NCBI RefSeq assembly: GCF_026967935.1
Contig: NZ_JAPVBL010000004.1
Location: 248,001 to 312,000 of the forward strand
From: Modestobacter sp. VKM Ac-2982
GTDB lineage: Bacteria; Actinomycetota; Actinomycetes; Mycobacteriales; Geodermatophilaceae
Direction: 5' to 3'
DNA length: 64,000 bases
Within the stretch, counting starts at the first letter, position 1. Every line of letters begins with the position of its first letter. The translations under genes were made by a program, and so were the position numbers. Of this stretch, positions 53,080 to 63,094 are shown piece after piece. A model generated the notes under the pieces. The model made no database searches. It worked only from the letters and a program-made list of their open reading frames with translations, and was not told where the DNA came from.

Positions 53080-54270
53080 ATGGTCTCCCTGGGCACTCCG
53101 CTGTCTCCCTCGGCCACCCGCGTGCTGCTGCTGGGCAGCGGCGAACTGGCCAAGGAGGTGCTGATCGCCCTGCAGCGCCTCGGGGTGGAGACCATCGCCG
53201 CCGACCGGTACGACGACGCGCCCGGCCACCAGGTCGCCCACCACGCCCGGACCCTGACGATGAGCGACCCGGCGCAGCTGCGGGCGCTGATCGAGGCCGA
53301 GCGGCCCGACGTCGTCGTCCCGGAGATCGAGGCGATCGCCACCCAGACGCTGGTCGAGCTGGAGGCCGAGGGGGTGCGCGTCGTCCCGACCGCGCGGGCC
53401 GCCCGGCTGACCATGGACCGCGAGGGCATCCGCCGGCTGGCCGCCGAGGACCTCGCCCTGCCCACCAGCGCCTACCGGTTCTGCGACTCGCTGGAGGAGC
53501 TGCGGGCCGCCACCGCGGAGGTCGGCTTCCCGTGCGTGGTGAAGCCGGTGATGTCCTCTTCCGGCAAGGGCCAGAGCAAGCTCGACGGCCCGGACGACGT
53601 GGACGGCGCCTGGGCGTACGCGATGGCCGGCGGCCGGGTCGCCGGCACCCGGGTCATCGTCGAGGGGTTCGTCGACTTCGACTACGAGATCACCCTGCTG
53701 ACGGTGCGCTCGCTGCGGGACGGGCAGACGGTCACCGCCTTCTGTGCGCCGATCGGCCACCGTCAGGAGGCCGGTGACTACGTGGAGAGCTGGCAGCCGC
53801 AGCCGATGTCGGCCGTGGCGCTGGACCGCGCGCAGGCGATCTCGGCGGCGGTGACCGCCGAGCTGGGCGGGCTGGGCGTGTTCGGCGTCGAGTTGTTCGT
53901 CCGCGGGGACGACGTGTGGTTCTCCGAGGTGAGCCCGCGGCCGCACGACACCGGCATGGTGACGATGACGACGCAGTGGCAGAACGAGTTCGAGCTGCAC
54001 GCCCGCGCCCTGCTCGGCCTGCCGGTGGACACCGCACTGCGCAACCCGGGCGCCTCCGCGGTCGTCTACGGCGGGGTGGAGGCCACCGGGATCACCTTCG
54101 ACGGGGTCGACGACGCGCTGGCGCTGCCCGGGGTCGAGCTGCGGCTGTTCGGCAAGCCGGAGAGCTTCACCCGGCGGCGGATGGGCGTGGCGCTGGCCCG
54201 CGCCGAGGACGTCGACACCGCCCGGGCCACCGCCCGCGAGGCGGCATCCCGAGTGCATCCCCGCGCCTGA
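53080..54270 (+). CDS. purT: Formate-dependent phosphoribosylglycinamide formyltransferase
   Basis: A 396-residue ATP-grasp enzyme that formylates GAR with formate and ATP, an alternative to the folate-dependent purN step in purine synthesis. ATP-grasp parts: [21 protein letters not shown], the [10 protein letters not shown] loop, [20 protein letters not shown] and [12 protein letters not shown] 53080 gives normal length. Stands alone. Confidence 0.94.
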   Translation: MVSLGTPLSPSATRVLLLGSGELAKEVLIALQRLGVETIAADRYDDAPGHQVAHHARTLTMSDPAQLRALIEAERPDVVVPEIEAIATQTLVELEAEGVRVVPTARAARLTMDREGIRRLAAEDLALPTSAYRFCDSLEELRAATAEVGFPCVVKPVMSSSGKGQSKLDGPDDVDGAWAYAMAGGRVAGTRVIVEGFVDFDYEITLLTVRSLRDGQTVTAFCAPIGHRQEAGDYVESWQPQPMSAVALDRAQAISAAVTAELGGLGVFGVELFVRGDDVWFSEVSPRPHDTGMVTMTTQWQNEFELHARALLGLPVDTALRNPGASAVVYGGVEATGITFDGVDDALALPGVELRLFGKPESFTRRRMGVALARAEDVDTARATAREAASRVHPRA

Positions 54271-54398
54271 GCCGCCCGCCGGCGTCCACAACGGGACGCC
54301 GGGTCCACAGCTGCCCGGGCACCGGTCGGAGCAGCTGGGGTGGGCCGCACCCTGGTCCAGGGCGCGCCGGCCCCGCATGCACGAGGAGAGGACCACCG

Positions 54399-55619
54399 AT
54401 GACCGCCGACGAGGTGCTGATGCTGCTGCAGGCCGGTGGCCGGCTGGCCGCCGAGCCCGGGGTGCAGGCCGCCGAGCTCGACCCGGTCGTGGCGCGGCTG
54501 GTCCGCCGGGACGCCGGCGTGGACAGCGACGGCCGGGCGCAGCAGGTGCTCACCGAGGCGCTGCCCCGGCTGTGGGAGGGCGGCTGGCAGCCGGTCGACG
54601 TCGTCCACGTCGCGCGCCGGAAGGTGAGCCAGCGGGGCGCCCGGCTGGTGGCTGCGGTGGTCTCCGCGGAGGCCGCCGCAGCGGCTGCGGCGCCGCCGGA
54701 GGCATGGGCCGCCCAGCTGGCGGCGCTCCCCACCGAGCACCGGTCGGTCACCGAGTGGTGGCGGGGCGAGCGGATCGAGCCGGCCGCCGCCTGGCGGGAC
54801 GTGCTCCGGGTGATCGGGCTGTTCCGTGCGCTGCCGCGGCTGGAGCAGCTGCTCCCACCGCCCAGCGGCTGGTCGGCTGCGCTGTGGCCGGTCGAGGCGT
54901 CGGGCAGCGGGACCGACGGCAAGGTGCTGCACCGGATCCGGTCGCTGCTGGCCAAGGCCGAGTCCACCGAGTTCACCGAGGAGGCCGAGGCGCTCACCGC
55001 CAAGGCGCAGTCGCTGATGGCCCGGCACGCGATCGACACGGCGGTGCTGGCACAGCGGGGGGACGGCTCCCCGGCCGGCGTGGTCGCCCGGCGGCTGCAC
55101 CTGGACGACCCGCACACCGAGGCGAAGGCGGCCGTGGTGCAGGCCGTCGGCACGGCGAACGGGGTCCGCGTGGTGCTGCTGCCCACCCTCGGCATCGCGA
55201 CCCTGGTGGGCTTCCGCGACGACGTCGACCTGGTGGAGCTGCTGGTCACCTCACTGCTGCTGCAGGCGGCCCGCGCGCTGGCCGACGCGGCGCAGAGCGG
55301 CGGGGCCCGGGCGCGGTCGACGCCGTTCCGCCGCGGCTTCCTCTACTCCTTCGCCCAGCGGCTGGAGGAGCGGCTCACCCAGGCGCGCGAGCAGGCGACC
55401 GCCGAGGCCCGGGTCGACTACGGCGCCGAGCTGGCGCCGGTGCTGGCCGCACGGTCGGCCGCGGTCGACCGTGCGGTCGAGGAGCTCTTCCCGTCGCTGC
55501 GCCGCCGCGGCGGCAGCACGGTCGACCCGGCCGGCTGGCACGCCGGTCGGCGCGCCGCGGACCAGGCGGACCTCGGGTCGAACCGCCGGTCCTTGCCGAG
55601 CGCGGCGGGGTCCTCCTAG
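54399..55619 (+). CDS. DUF2786 domain protein
   Basis: A 406-residue cytosolic protein. The DUF2786 core is at about 170-215 (LHRIRSLLAKAESTEFTEEA, then KAQSLMARHAID), a helical segment of unknown role. The C-terminal ~200 residues look helical and end in a basic, disordered tail (ADLGSNRRSLPSAAGSS). ATG 54399 has GAGGAGAGG upstream. The stop shares CTAG with the convergent 60-residue gene. Confidence 0.82.
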   Translation: MTADEVLMLLQAGGRLAAEPGVQAAELDPVVARLVRRDAGVDSDGRAQQVLTEALPRLWEGGWQPVDVVHVARRKVSQRGARLVAAVVSAEAAAAAAAPPEAWAAQLAALPTEHRSVTEWWRGERIEPAAAWRDVLRVIGLFRALPRLEQLLPPPSGWSAALWPVEASGSGTDGKVLHRIRSLLAKAESTEFTEEAEALTAKAQSLMARHAIDTAVLAQRGDGSPAGVVARRLHLDDPHTEAKAAVVQAVGTANGVRVVLLPTLGIATLVGFRDDVDLVELLVTSLLLQAARALADAAQSGGARARSTPFRRGFLYSFAQRLEERLTQAREQATAEARVDYGAELAPVLAARSAAVDRAVEELFPSLRRRGGSTVDPAGWHAGRRAADQADLGSNRRSLPSAAGSS

Positions 55620-55798
55620 ATCAGGACGTCGAAGCTCGCGCCGAGGTCGCGCAGCAGCATCGCCTGCGCGGTCAGGTCGGTGGCCGTGGTGAGCCAGCCG
55701 GCCACGAACATCAGCGAGTCCGCCGGGGTGTCGTCCAGCGACGCCGTCGCCGCTGCCATCCCCGCCTGAGCCACTGCACTGCACGCCAGAGTCATCAT
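55616..55798 (-). CDS. 60-residue hypothetical protein
   Basis: Unrecognised. MMTLACSAVAQAGMAAATAS then helical residues and FVAGWLTTATDLTAQAM. GC at third positions is high and AAAGGGG precedes the ATG. The stop overlaps the DUF2786 stop on the palindrome CTAG (55616-55619), one of few CTAGs in this GC-rich window. Role unknown; it could be a small membrane-associated protein. Confidence 0.5.
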   Translation of the reverse strand: MMTLACSAVAQAGMAAATASLDDTPADSLMFVAGWLTTATDLTAQAMLLRDLGASFDVLI

Positions 55799-55884
55799 GA
55801 CCGGCCCCTTTCGTCTCTGCTGGTGTCGGCAGTGACGGCGGGGCGCTGGAGCGTCGTCGCGGCGAACGGCGCGTCAACTCACCC

Positions 55885-56493
55885 TCAGGGGGGTGGTCGG
55901 CGGAGCCCGTCGACGAGCAGGTGCAACAGCGACTCGTAGGTGACCGCCGGGTCGGGGGTGAGCACCGCCCCACCGAGCTCCAGGCTCACCGCCCCGTGCA
56001 CCGAGCTCCAGATCAGCTGGGCGGTCTCGGTCGGGTCCTGCTCGCGCAGCGCCCCGCGGGCCATCGCGTACCGCACGTGGTCGACCAGCGCCTCGAAGGC
56101 GGCGGCGGCGTGCGCGACCAGCTCGTCTCCGCCCTCGGTGGGCAGCGGTCGCCCGCCGAACATCGCCCCGTAGTGCTGCGGCTGGGCGAGCGCGAACCGC
56201 CGGTAGTTGCGCCCGCTGGCCAGCAGCCGGGCGATCGGGTCGGGGTCGGGGTCCTCGGTGACCGCGGAGCGCAACCCGTCGAAGCCCCGGACCAGGACGG
56301 CGGCGATCAACCCGTCCTTGCTGCCGAAGCGGTTGTAGACGCCCATCGGCGCGACCCCGGCCTCGGTGGCGACAGCCCGCACGGTCACCGCGCCCAAGCC
56401 GTCCCGGACCAGCACCCGCTCGGCCGCGTCGACCAGCGCCTGCTCGACCGCGCGGCTGGGGGTGCGCCCGGCGCCGGACCTGACGTCTGTCAC
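55885..56493 (-). CDS. TetR-family regulator of adjacent MFS exporter
   Basis: A 202-residue TetR repressor. HTH at about residues 34-66 (GAVTVRAVATEAGVAPMGVY, then NRFGSKDGLIAAV). Ligand domain unassigned. GTG 56493 has AGGAGG eight bases upstream. It is divergent from the exporter, with an operator-like array between, the standard arrangement in which substrate binding relieves repression of both genes. Confidence 0.88.
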   Translation of the reverse strand: MTDVRSGAGRTPSRAVEQALVDAAERVLVRDGLGAVTVRAVATEAGVAPMGVYNRFGSKDGLIAAVLVRGFDGLRSAVTEDPDPDPIARLLASGRNYRRFALAQPQHYGAMFGGRPLPTEGGDELVAHAAAAFEALVDHVRYAMARGALREQDPTETAQLIWSSVHGAVSLELGGAVLTPDPAVTYESLLHLLVDGLRRPPP

Positions 56494-56529
56494 GACCTCA
56501 TCCTCCTGCACGGATCCTGCTTGCCTCGT

Positions 56530-56567
56530 GTAGAACATCGTCCTACTGTTCTGGCACGTTGTTCTAC
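56530..56567. promoter_or_regulatory. TetR operator region, inverted GTAGAACA repeats
   Basis: GTAGAACA (56530-56537) and its exact complement TGTTCTAC (56560-56567), with a third half-site TGTTCT at 56547-56552. GAACA/TGTTC arms 9 bases apart fit one dimer, the outer pair another. It lies just upstream of the exporter ribosome site. Confidence 0.65.
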
Positions 56568-56582
56568 AGACCGGAGACCGCG

Positions 56583-58250
56583 ATGACCACTCCCCCACCC
56601 GCCCTCGCCACCCGTCGGTGGTGGGTGCTCGCCGTGCTCTGCCTGTCCGTGCTGCTGGTCAGCATCGACAACACGATCGTCAACGTCGCGCTGCCGACCA
56701 TCAGCCGCGAGCTGTCGGCCAGCACCCGCGACCTGCAGTGGGTCGTCGACGGCTACACGCTGGCCTTCGCCGCACTGCTGCTGCTCGGCGGTGCGCTCGG
56801 TGACCGGTTCGGCCGGCGGCGGGTGCTCCAGGCCGGGCTGGTCGCCTTCGCCCTGACCTCCGCGCTGGCCTCGGCGGCCACCAGCACCGACCAGCTCATC
56901 GCCGGCCGGGCCGCGATGGGCGTGGCCGCAGCAGCGATCTACCCGGCCACCCTGGCCCTGCTGGTCACCACGTTCACCGACCGCCGGGAACGGGCCACCG
57001 CACTGGGTGTCTGGTCCGCGGTCACCGGCCTGTCGGTGGCCATCGGCCCGGTCACCGGCGGCCTGCTGCTGGAGCACTTCTCCTGGGGCTCGGTCTTCCT
57101 GGTCAACCTGCCGATCGCGGCGGTCGCCCTGGTCGCCGGCCGGCTGGTGGTCCCCGAGGCGCGCGCGGCGCGGGCGCAGCGCTTCGACCTGACCGGGGCC
57201 GCCGCCTCGGTGCTCGCCATCGGCCTGCTGGTCTGGACGACGATCGAGGCCCCCGGGCACGGCTGGGGATCGGCGACCACGCTCGGCGGCTACGCGGTCG
57301 CGGCCCTGGTGCTCGCCGGCTTCGTCGTCCACGAGCTGCGCACCGCCGAGCCGCTGCTGGACGTCCGGCTGTTCCGCGACCCGCGGGTGTCGGTCGGCAG
57401 CGGTGCGATCGCGCTGGCCTTCTTCAGCCTGTTCGGCTTCATCTTCATGATCACCCAGTACTTCCAGTCGGTCCGCGGGTACGACACCCTCACCGCCGGC
57501 GTGGCGACCCTCCCCTTCGCCACCGTCATCGGCGTCACTGCGCCGCTGGCGATCGTCGCGATGCGGGCGGTCGGCACGAAGCTGGTGGTCGCCGCCGGGC
57601 TGCTGACCATGGCCGCCGGGTTCGCCGTCGCCACCGGCACCACCCTGGAGTCCGACTACTGGGGCCGGATCGTGATCGCGATGGTGCTCATGGCCGCCGG
57701 CCTCGGGCTGGTCACCAGCCCGGCGACCGAGGCGGTGATGGGAGCGCTCCGCGGCGACCAGGCCGGGGCCGGCTCAGCGGTGAACGACACGGTGCGCGAG
57801 GTCGGCGGCACCCTCGGCGTCGCCGTGGTGGGCTCGGTGCTGAGCACGGTCTACGGCCCCGCCGTGGTCGACGGGCTCACCGCGGCCGGCGCGCCGGCCC
57901 GGGTGGCCGAGAGCGCAGCGGACTCCGTCTTCGCCGGGCTCGCGGTGGCCGGGCAGCTGCCCGGTGGTGCGGTGACGGCGGTCCAGCAGTCGTTCCTGGA
58001 CGGCGTCGTCGCCGGCTCGTGGGTGTGCGCCGCGGCCAGCGCGGTCGGGGCGGCCGTCGTCCTGGCGTTCCTGCCGGCCCAGCACCGGCTCCCCGAGCCG
58101 GTGCCCGCTCCGGATCACCGCCCGGGCGCAGACGGCCGGTCGTCGGGCGCGGCCGGCGCGACGGTCGCCACGCCCTCCTCGACCAGCAGGTCCGCGGTGT
58201 CGGCGGGCATCGTCTCGCCGCGGAAGAACGCCGGCGCCACCCGGCTGTAG
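56583..58250 (+). CDS. MFS drug exporter, 14-TMS (DHA2)
   Basis: A 555-residue DHA2 exporter with about 14 helices: SIDNTIVNVALPTISRELSA motif, LLGGALGDRFGRRRVLQ, GVAAAAIYPATLALLV, SAVNDTVREVGGTLGVAV. These pump drugs by proton antiport. The final ~45 residues are antisense to the permease gene (136-bp overlap), and codon use there drops toward random. The functional protein likely ends near residue 510. ATG 56583 has GGAG upstream. Confidence 0.9.
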   Translation: MTTPPPALATRRWWVLAVLCLSVLLVSIDNTIVNVALPTISRELSASTRDLQWVVDGYTLAFAALLLLGGALGDRFGRRRVLQAGLVAFALTSALASAATSTDQLIAGRAAMGVAAAAIYPATLALLVTTFTDRRERATALGVWSAVTGLSVAIGPVTGGLLLEHFSWGSVFLVNLPIAAVALVAGRLVVPEARAARAQRFDLTGAAASVLAIGLLVWTTIEAPGHGWGSATTLGGYAVAALVLAGFVVHELRTAEPLLDVRLFRDPRVSVGSGAIALAFFSLFGFIFMITQYFQSVRGYDTLTAGVATLPFATVIGVTAPLAIVAMRAVGTKLVVAAGLLTMAAGFAVATGTTLESDYWGRIVIAMVLMAAGLGLVTSPATEAVMGALRGDQAGAGSAVNDTVREVGGTLGVAVVGSVLSTVYGPAVVDGLTAAGAPARVAESAADSVFAGLAVAGQLPGGAVTAVQQSFLDGVVAGSWVCAAASAVGAAVVLAFLPAQHRLPEPVPAPDHRPGADGRSSGAAGATVATPSSTSRSAVSAGIVSPRKNAGATRL

Positions 58251-59707
58251 ACCACCATCAGCAGCAGCCCCAGCAGCAGCGCCCCGATGCCCACCACGAA
58301 CACCCCGCCGACGCCGCCGATCACCGTCTCGCCGTAGCCGGGATCGGCGTACGCGACGCAGGCCAGCACGAAGACGGTGAGCATGAAGACCCCGCCGAGC
58401 AGGGGCAGGACCAGCCGCATGAGGACGTCCCGCGGCCCGCGCAGCGCCCGGCGGAACTGCCAGGCGCAGGCGAAGCCGGTGAGCCCGTAGTAGAAGGCGA
58501 TCAGCATGCCGGTGGCCGTGATCGAGTCGATCAGCACGTTCTCGCTCACGATCGTCAGGCCGACGTAGAAGGCGATCGAGACGATCCCCATCCACACCGT
58601 GGACACCGTGGGCGTGAGGTACCGCGGGTGGATCCGGGCGAAGGACCGGGGCAGCGCGCCGTAGGCGGCCATCGCCAGCGTGCCGCGGGCGGTGGGCAGG
58701 ATCGTGGTCTGGGTGCAGGCCGCCGCCGAGGTGAGCACCGAGATGATCAGCAGCGCCTCGAAGGCCCGCCCGAGGACGTCGTCCCCGAACACCGTCGCCC
58801 CGAGGGCGGCGAACACGTCCTCGGCGTTGGCCTCGTTCCCCAGCCCGATGCCCTCGGCCCCGACGCCGGCGAAGGCCACCGTCGCCACGGAGACCACGGT
58901 GTAGATGCCGACCAGCAGCACCGTGGAGATGAGCGCAGCCCGCCCGGGCGACCGGGTCGGGTCAGCGGTCTCCTCGTTCACCGCGACGGCGGAGTCCCAG
59001 CCCCAGTAGATGAAGATCGCCAGCAGCACGGCCTCGGTGAGCGCCGGCCAGCCGATCCCGGCGGGCCACAGCCAGGACGGCGACGGGGTCAGCGAGCCCT
59101 CCGGCGCCGTCCCCGCGTACACCTTGACCAGGGCGTACACCGCGAAGGCCAGCAGCACGACGCCCTCGACGGACAGCAGCACCTGCTGCAGCCGCGCGGT
59201 CGGCTCGATGCCGCGGTAGCAGACCCAGGTCATGACGGCGATCCACCCGACACCGGCGAGCGTCGTCCAGAGGGCGCTCTCCGCCAGCCCGTCGAGCCCG
59301 ACCAGCCGGTAGCCGTAGGAGCCGGCGATCTGCGCGAGGTTCGCCATCACGATGACGTCGGCGGCGATGATCCCCCAGCCGCCCATCCACCCGGTGCGTG
59401 GCCCGAAGGCCCGGGCGGCCCAGGTGAACGTCGTCCCGCAGTCGGGCTCGCGCTTGTTCAACTCCGAGTAGGCGACCGCGACCAACCACATCGGCACGAA
59501 GGCCAGCAGCATGATCGCCGGGGCCTGCACCCCCACCGCGATGACGACGAAGCCGAGCGTCGCGGCCAGCGCGTAGGCCGGGGCGGTCGAGGAGACGGCC
59601 AGGACGATCGAGGAGACCAGTCCGAGGGCGCCGGTCTTGAGGCCCTTGTCGACGGCAGCGCCCTCCACGCGGGGTGGCGCGGACGGCGCCGGGGACGGAC
59701 TGCTCAT
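58115..59707 (-). CDS. APC-superfamily amino acid permease
   Basis: A 530-residue permease with about 12 helices. AVSSTAPAYALAATLGFVV, then FTWAARAFGPRTGWMGGWGI and WGWDSAVAVNEETADP fit the APC family of amino acid or amine transporters; the cargo is unknown. ATG 59707. Its 3' end overlaps the MFS exporter gene by 136 bp on the opposite strand. The reading frame remains coherent to its stop. Confidence 0.92.
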   Translation of the reverse strand: MSSPSPAPSAPPRVEGAAVDKGLKTGALGLVSSIVLAVSSTAPAYALAATLGFVVIAVGVQAPAIMLLAFVPMWLVAVAYSELNKREPDCGTTFTWAARAFGPRTGWMGGWGIIAADVIVMANLAQIAGSYGYRLVGLDGLAESALWTTLAGVGWIAVMTWVCYRGIEPTARLQQVLLSVEGVVLLAFAVYALVKVYAGTAPEGSLTPSPSWLWPAGIGWPALTEAVLLAIFIYWGWDSAVAVNEETADPTRSPGRAALISTVLLVGIYTVVSVATVAFAGVGAEGIGLGNEANAEDVFAALGATVFGDDVLGRAFEALLIISVLTSAAACTQTTILPTARGTLAMAAYGALPRSFARIHPRYLTPTVSTVWMGIVSIAFYVGLTIVSENVLIDSITATGMLIAFYYGLTGFACAWQFRRALRGPRDVLMRLVLPLLGGVFMLTVFVLACVAYADPGYGETVIGGVGGVFVVGIGALLLGLLLMVVYSRVAPAFFRGETMPADTADLLVEEGVATVAPAAPDDRPSAPGR

Positions 59708-59887
59708 GCCGGAGCCGTGCAGATGTCCATGTCAGGTGTTATCGCACAGTCGCCCGCCAGCCCGGACACCGGTGCCCCGGCGGCCGATGGCCGGCGACGT
59801 GATCTTCGTCGGCAGGCTTGCCTCGACTCGGTCGCGCGTGACATAACTCCCGCAGCTCAACAGCGAGCAAAGAGGCTCCCGACCCGG

Positions 59888-62014
59888 ATGTCGGGCGACC
59901 AGGTGAAGTGGGTGGCAGTGGCAGAGCCCACGCACGTCGGCGACCTCCAGGAGGACGCCGCAGGCGATCGGCTGCGGGCGCGACTGGCGATCGACGCCGC
60001 GCGGATCGGGACGTTCGACTGGGACCTGCGCAGCGGCCGGCTGGTCTGGGACGACCGGCTGATCGAGATGTTCGGTTACGACCGGACGAGCTTCGAGCAG
60101 AGCATCGAGGCGTTCAACGCCCGCGTGCACCCGGACGACCTGCCCCGGGTGGGCGATGCGCTGCAGGGCGCCATCGACACGTGCGGGGAGTTCGAGGCCG
60201 AGTACCGGATCGTCCTGCCCGGCGGGCACACCCGGTGGGTCTCGGCCCGTGGCCGGGCGCTCGGAGGCCCCGACGGGGCGTCGGCCCGGCTGATCGGGGT
60301 GGCCTACGACGCGACGACCGAGCTCGCCGCCGAGGCGCGGGTGGTTCGGCTCCTGGAGGCGATGCCGGCCGGCTTCTACTCCCTGGACGCCGACTGGCGC
60401 TTCGTGCACGTCAACGCCGAGGCCGAGCGGCTGCTCGGGCAGAGCCGTGACGACCTGCTGGGCCGGGTCATCTGGCAGGCCTTCCCGGCCGCGGTCGGGA
60501 GCAACATCGAGGAGAACTACCGCCGGGCCGTCACCACCGGCGAACCGGTCGCGTTCGACACGCACTACCCCGCGCCGCTGAACGGCTGGTTCGAGGTGCG
60601 CGCCTGGCCGACGCCGGAGGGGCTGTCGGTCTACGCCATCGAGGTCACCGCCCGCCGGCAGGCGCAGGAGCAGGCCGAACGGTCCGCCCGCCGGCTGGCG
60701 CTGCTGGCCCAGGTCAGCGCCGAGCTCGCCGGTGCCCTGGACGTGCAGTCGGCGACCGCCCGGCTGCCCCGGCTGGTCGTCCCGGCGCTGGCCGACTGGT
60801 GCATCGTCACGGTCATCGACGCCCACGGCCAGCCCCGCGACGTCGGCAGCTGGCACGTCGACCCCGCGAGCCGGTCGGTGCTGGAGCGCTACGCCGAGGT
60901 GCGGCTGGACGCCATGCCGATCGCCGCACCGGTGGGCCGCGCCCTGCACGCCGTCGACGCGGTGTCCTTCGCCGGTGCCGAGGTGCTCGAGCTGCTGCCG
61001 CCCGGGCAGGCCCGGGACCTGCTGACCGTGCTGGCGCCCGGGGTCGAGGTGGCCATCCCGCTCCGGGCGCGCGGCCGCACGCTCGGGCTGCTGACCCTGG
61101 CCTACGCCGACGGGCACGCCGCCACCGACGCCGACGTCGCGGTGGCCCAGGACGTCGCCGACCGGGCGGGGCTGGCGCTGGACAACGCCCGGCTGTTCGC
61201 CCAGCAGCAGCAGATGGCCGAGGTGCTGCAGCGCAGCCTGCTGACCGAGCCGCCGGAGCCCGACCACGCCGAGATCGCGGTGCGCTATCTGCCTGCGGCC
61301 GAGGCGGCCCGGGTGGGTGGGGACTGGTACGACGCCTTCCTGCAGCCGAGCGGCTCCACGATGCTCGTCATCGGGGACGTCGTCGGGCACGACACCGCTG
61401 CGGCGGCGGCCATGGGCCAGGTGCGCAGCCTGCTGCGCGGCATCGCCGCCTACAGCGACGCCGGCCCGGTGGAGGTGCTCCGCGGGCTGGACTCGGCGAT
61501 GGAGCTGCTGCAGCTGGACACCCTGGCCACCGCCGCGGTGGCCCGGTTCGAGCAGACCGACGACGAGCGGGTGCGCGGGGTGACCCGGATGGTCTGGGCC
61601 AACGCCGGGCACCTGCCGCCGCTGGCGCTGCAGCCCGACGGCAGCGTCGCGGTGCTCGCCGACTGGAAGGCCGACCTGCTGCTCGGCGTCGACGCCACGT
61701 TCCAGCGGACCGAGTCGGTGGTCACCCTGGACCGCGGGTCGACGGTGCTGCTCTACACGGACGGGCTGATCGAGCGCCGGGACGCCGACCTGGACACCGG
61801 GCTGGCCCGGCTCCGAACGCACCTGACCGAGCTGGCCGACCTCCCGCTGGCCGACCTGCTGGACCAGCTGATCGAGCGGCTGGTCGACGGGGAGCCCGAG
61901 GACGACGTCGCCCTGGTCGCCGTCCGGCTGCACCCGCAGGACGGCCCGCGCCCGGCGGAGGCCGGCCCCAGCCGGGTGCCCGACGTCGTCCCGGACGACC
62001 CGGCGAGCCGATGA
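59888..62014 (+). CDS. PAS-PAS-GAF-SpoIIE PP2C serine phosphatase
   Basis: A 708-residue cytosolic signalling phosphatase. First PAS about 35-145 (FDWDLRSGRLVWDDRLIEMF), second PAS about 155-260, GAF about 285-440 (DVADRAGLALDNARLF) and the PP2C domain about 455-690, with metal motifs ARVGGDWYDAF, GDVVGHD, ANAGHLPP and YTDGLIERRDADLD. Such RsbU-like proteins dephosphorylate anti-sigma antagonists. ATG 59888 is preferred although the frame is open upstream. Followed after 117 bp by a HATPase kinase. Confidence 0.92.
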   Translation: MSGDQVKWVAVAEPTHVGDLQEDAAGDRLRARLAIDAARIGTFDWDLRSGRLVWDDRLIEMFGYDRTSFEQSIEAFNARVHPDDLPRVGDALQGAIDTCGEFEAEYRIVLPGGHTRWVSARGRALGGPDGASARLIGVAYDATTELAAEARVVRLLEAMPAGFYSLDADWRFVHVNAEAERLLGQSRDDLLGRVIWQAFPAAVGSNIEENYRRAVTTGEPVAFDTHYPAPLNGWFEVRAWPTPEGLSVYAIEVTARRQAQEQAERSARRLALLAQVSAELAGALDVQSATARLPRLVVPALADWCIVTVIDAHGQPRDVGSWHVDPASRSVLERYAEVRLDAMPIAAPVGRALHAVDAVSFAGAEVLELLPPGQARDLLTVLAPGVEVAIPLRARGRTLGLLTLAYADGHAATDADVAVAQDVADRAGLALDNARLFAQQQQMAEVLQRSLLTEPPEPDHAEIAVRYLPAAEAARVGGDWYDAFLQPSGSTMLVIGDVVGHDTAAAAAMGQVRSLLRGIAAYSDAGPVEVLRGLDSAMELLQLDTLATAAVARFEQTDDERVRGVTRMVWANAGHLPPLALQPDGSVAVLADWKADLLLGVDATFQRTESVVTLDRGSTVLLYTDGLIERRDADLDTGLARLRTHLTELADLPLADLLDQLIERLVDGEPEDDVALVAVRLHPQDGPRPAEAGPSRVPDVVPDDPASR

Positions 62015-62131
62015 GGGCGTGGTCCAGGCGGTCCTGCGGGGCCTACGCGGAGCCGCCGGGCTGACATCGGCCTACCGTGGGCCCATCCCCCCGGCCCCGA
62101 TCGACCCCGACGAAACGGAAGGACCCACCCC

Positions 62132-63094
62132 GTGCACGCATCACCGGACCAGTTGGGTCCGGCCACGTTCCGGCACGACCTGGTCCTGTACAGCTCCGCC
62201 GAGGAGCTGGCCGCCGTCGCCGTCCCGTTCCTGCGGGCGGGCCTGGAGGCCGGCGCTGCGGCCGTCATCACCACCAGTGACCCCTCGGCCGCGATCCTGC
62301 GGGACGCCCTGGGTGACGACGAGCGGGTGCACGTGCTGCCGCGCGGTGAGGTGTACCGGGACCGCACCCCGGCCGCGATCACGGCCTTCCGCCGGCTCGC
62401 CGAGCGGGTGACCGGGCACGGCCACACCGAGCTGCGGGTGGTCGGCGAGACCTGGTTCGGGCGGACGCCGCGGGAGTGGCTGGAGTGGCAGCGCTACGAG
62501 GCCGTGCTGAACGAGGCGATGCGCTCCTGGCCGACCTGGGGGCTGTGTGCCTACGACCTCCGGCAGCTCCCCGACGAGCTGATCGACTCCGGGCTGCGCA
62601 CGCACCCGCACCTGGTCGACGCCGACGGCCGCCGACCCAACCCGCACTTCACCGAGCCGGCCGACTACCTGCGAGAACTGCCCGTCCCGGACGAGCCGCT
62701 CGAGTCCACCGAGCCGCTGCTGCAGGTCGACGACGCCAAGGACTTCGCCGGGCTGCGGCACGCGGTCGGCGCCCGGCTGACGCAGCTGCACGGCTCCCGG
62801 GACGCGCTGGAGGACCTCCACCTGGCGATCGACGAGATGAGCGCGAACGCGGTGCGGCACGGCGGGCCGCCGGTCCAGCTGCGGTTGTGGGCGTCGGCCG
62901 ACCGGGTGGTCTGCCGGATCAGCGACGGCGGCGCCGGGATGGACGACCCGTTCGCCGGGTACGGCCCGGCGCACGGGGACGACCTCTCCCACGGCGGGAT
63001 GGGCCTGTGGCTGGCCCGCCAGCTGTGCGACCACGTCGACGTCGTCGACGGGCCGGACGGACTGTCGATCCGGTTGACGACGCGGCTCCGCTGA
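62132..63094 (+). CDS. MEDS-HATPase sensor kinase / RsbW-like protein
   Basis: A 320-residue protein. N-terminal MEDS sensing domain about 12-170 (HDLVLYSSAEELAAVAVPFL, VVGETWFGRTPREWLEW), then a GHKL ATPase: DEMSANAVRHGG (N box), DGGAGMDDP (G1), HGGMGLWLARQL (G2). No phosphoacceptor histidine, so it is RsbW-type, a serine kinase or anti-sigma factor rather than a classic histidine kinase. GTG 62132 has GGAAGGA upstream. Natural partner of the preceding phosphatase. Confidence 0.88.
   Translation: MHASPDQLGPATFRHDLVLYSSAEELAAVAVPFLRAGLEAGAAAVITTSDPSAAILRDALGDDERVHVLPRGEVYRDRTPAAITAFRRLAERVTGHGHTELRVVGETWFGRTPREWLEWQRYEAVLNEAMRSWPTWGLCAYDLRQLPDELIDSGLRTHPHLVDADGRRPNPHFTEPADYLRELPVPDEPLESTEPLLQVDDAKDFAGLRHAVGARLTQLHGSRDALEDLHLAIDEMSANAVRHGGPPVQLRLWASADRVVCRISDGGAGMDDPFAGYGPAHGDDLSHGGMGLWLARQLCDHVDVVDGPDGLSIRLTTRLR

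Noticed and set aside
58019-59887. Upstream extension of the SpoIIE frame to 58019
   Set aside because: The stretch is antisense to the amino acid permease and lacks any domain; ATG 59888 begins the real protein.
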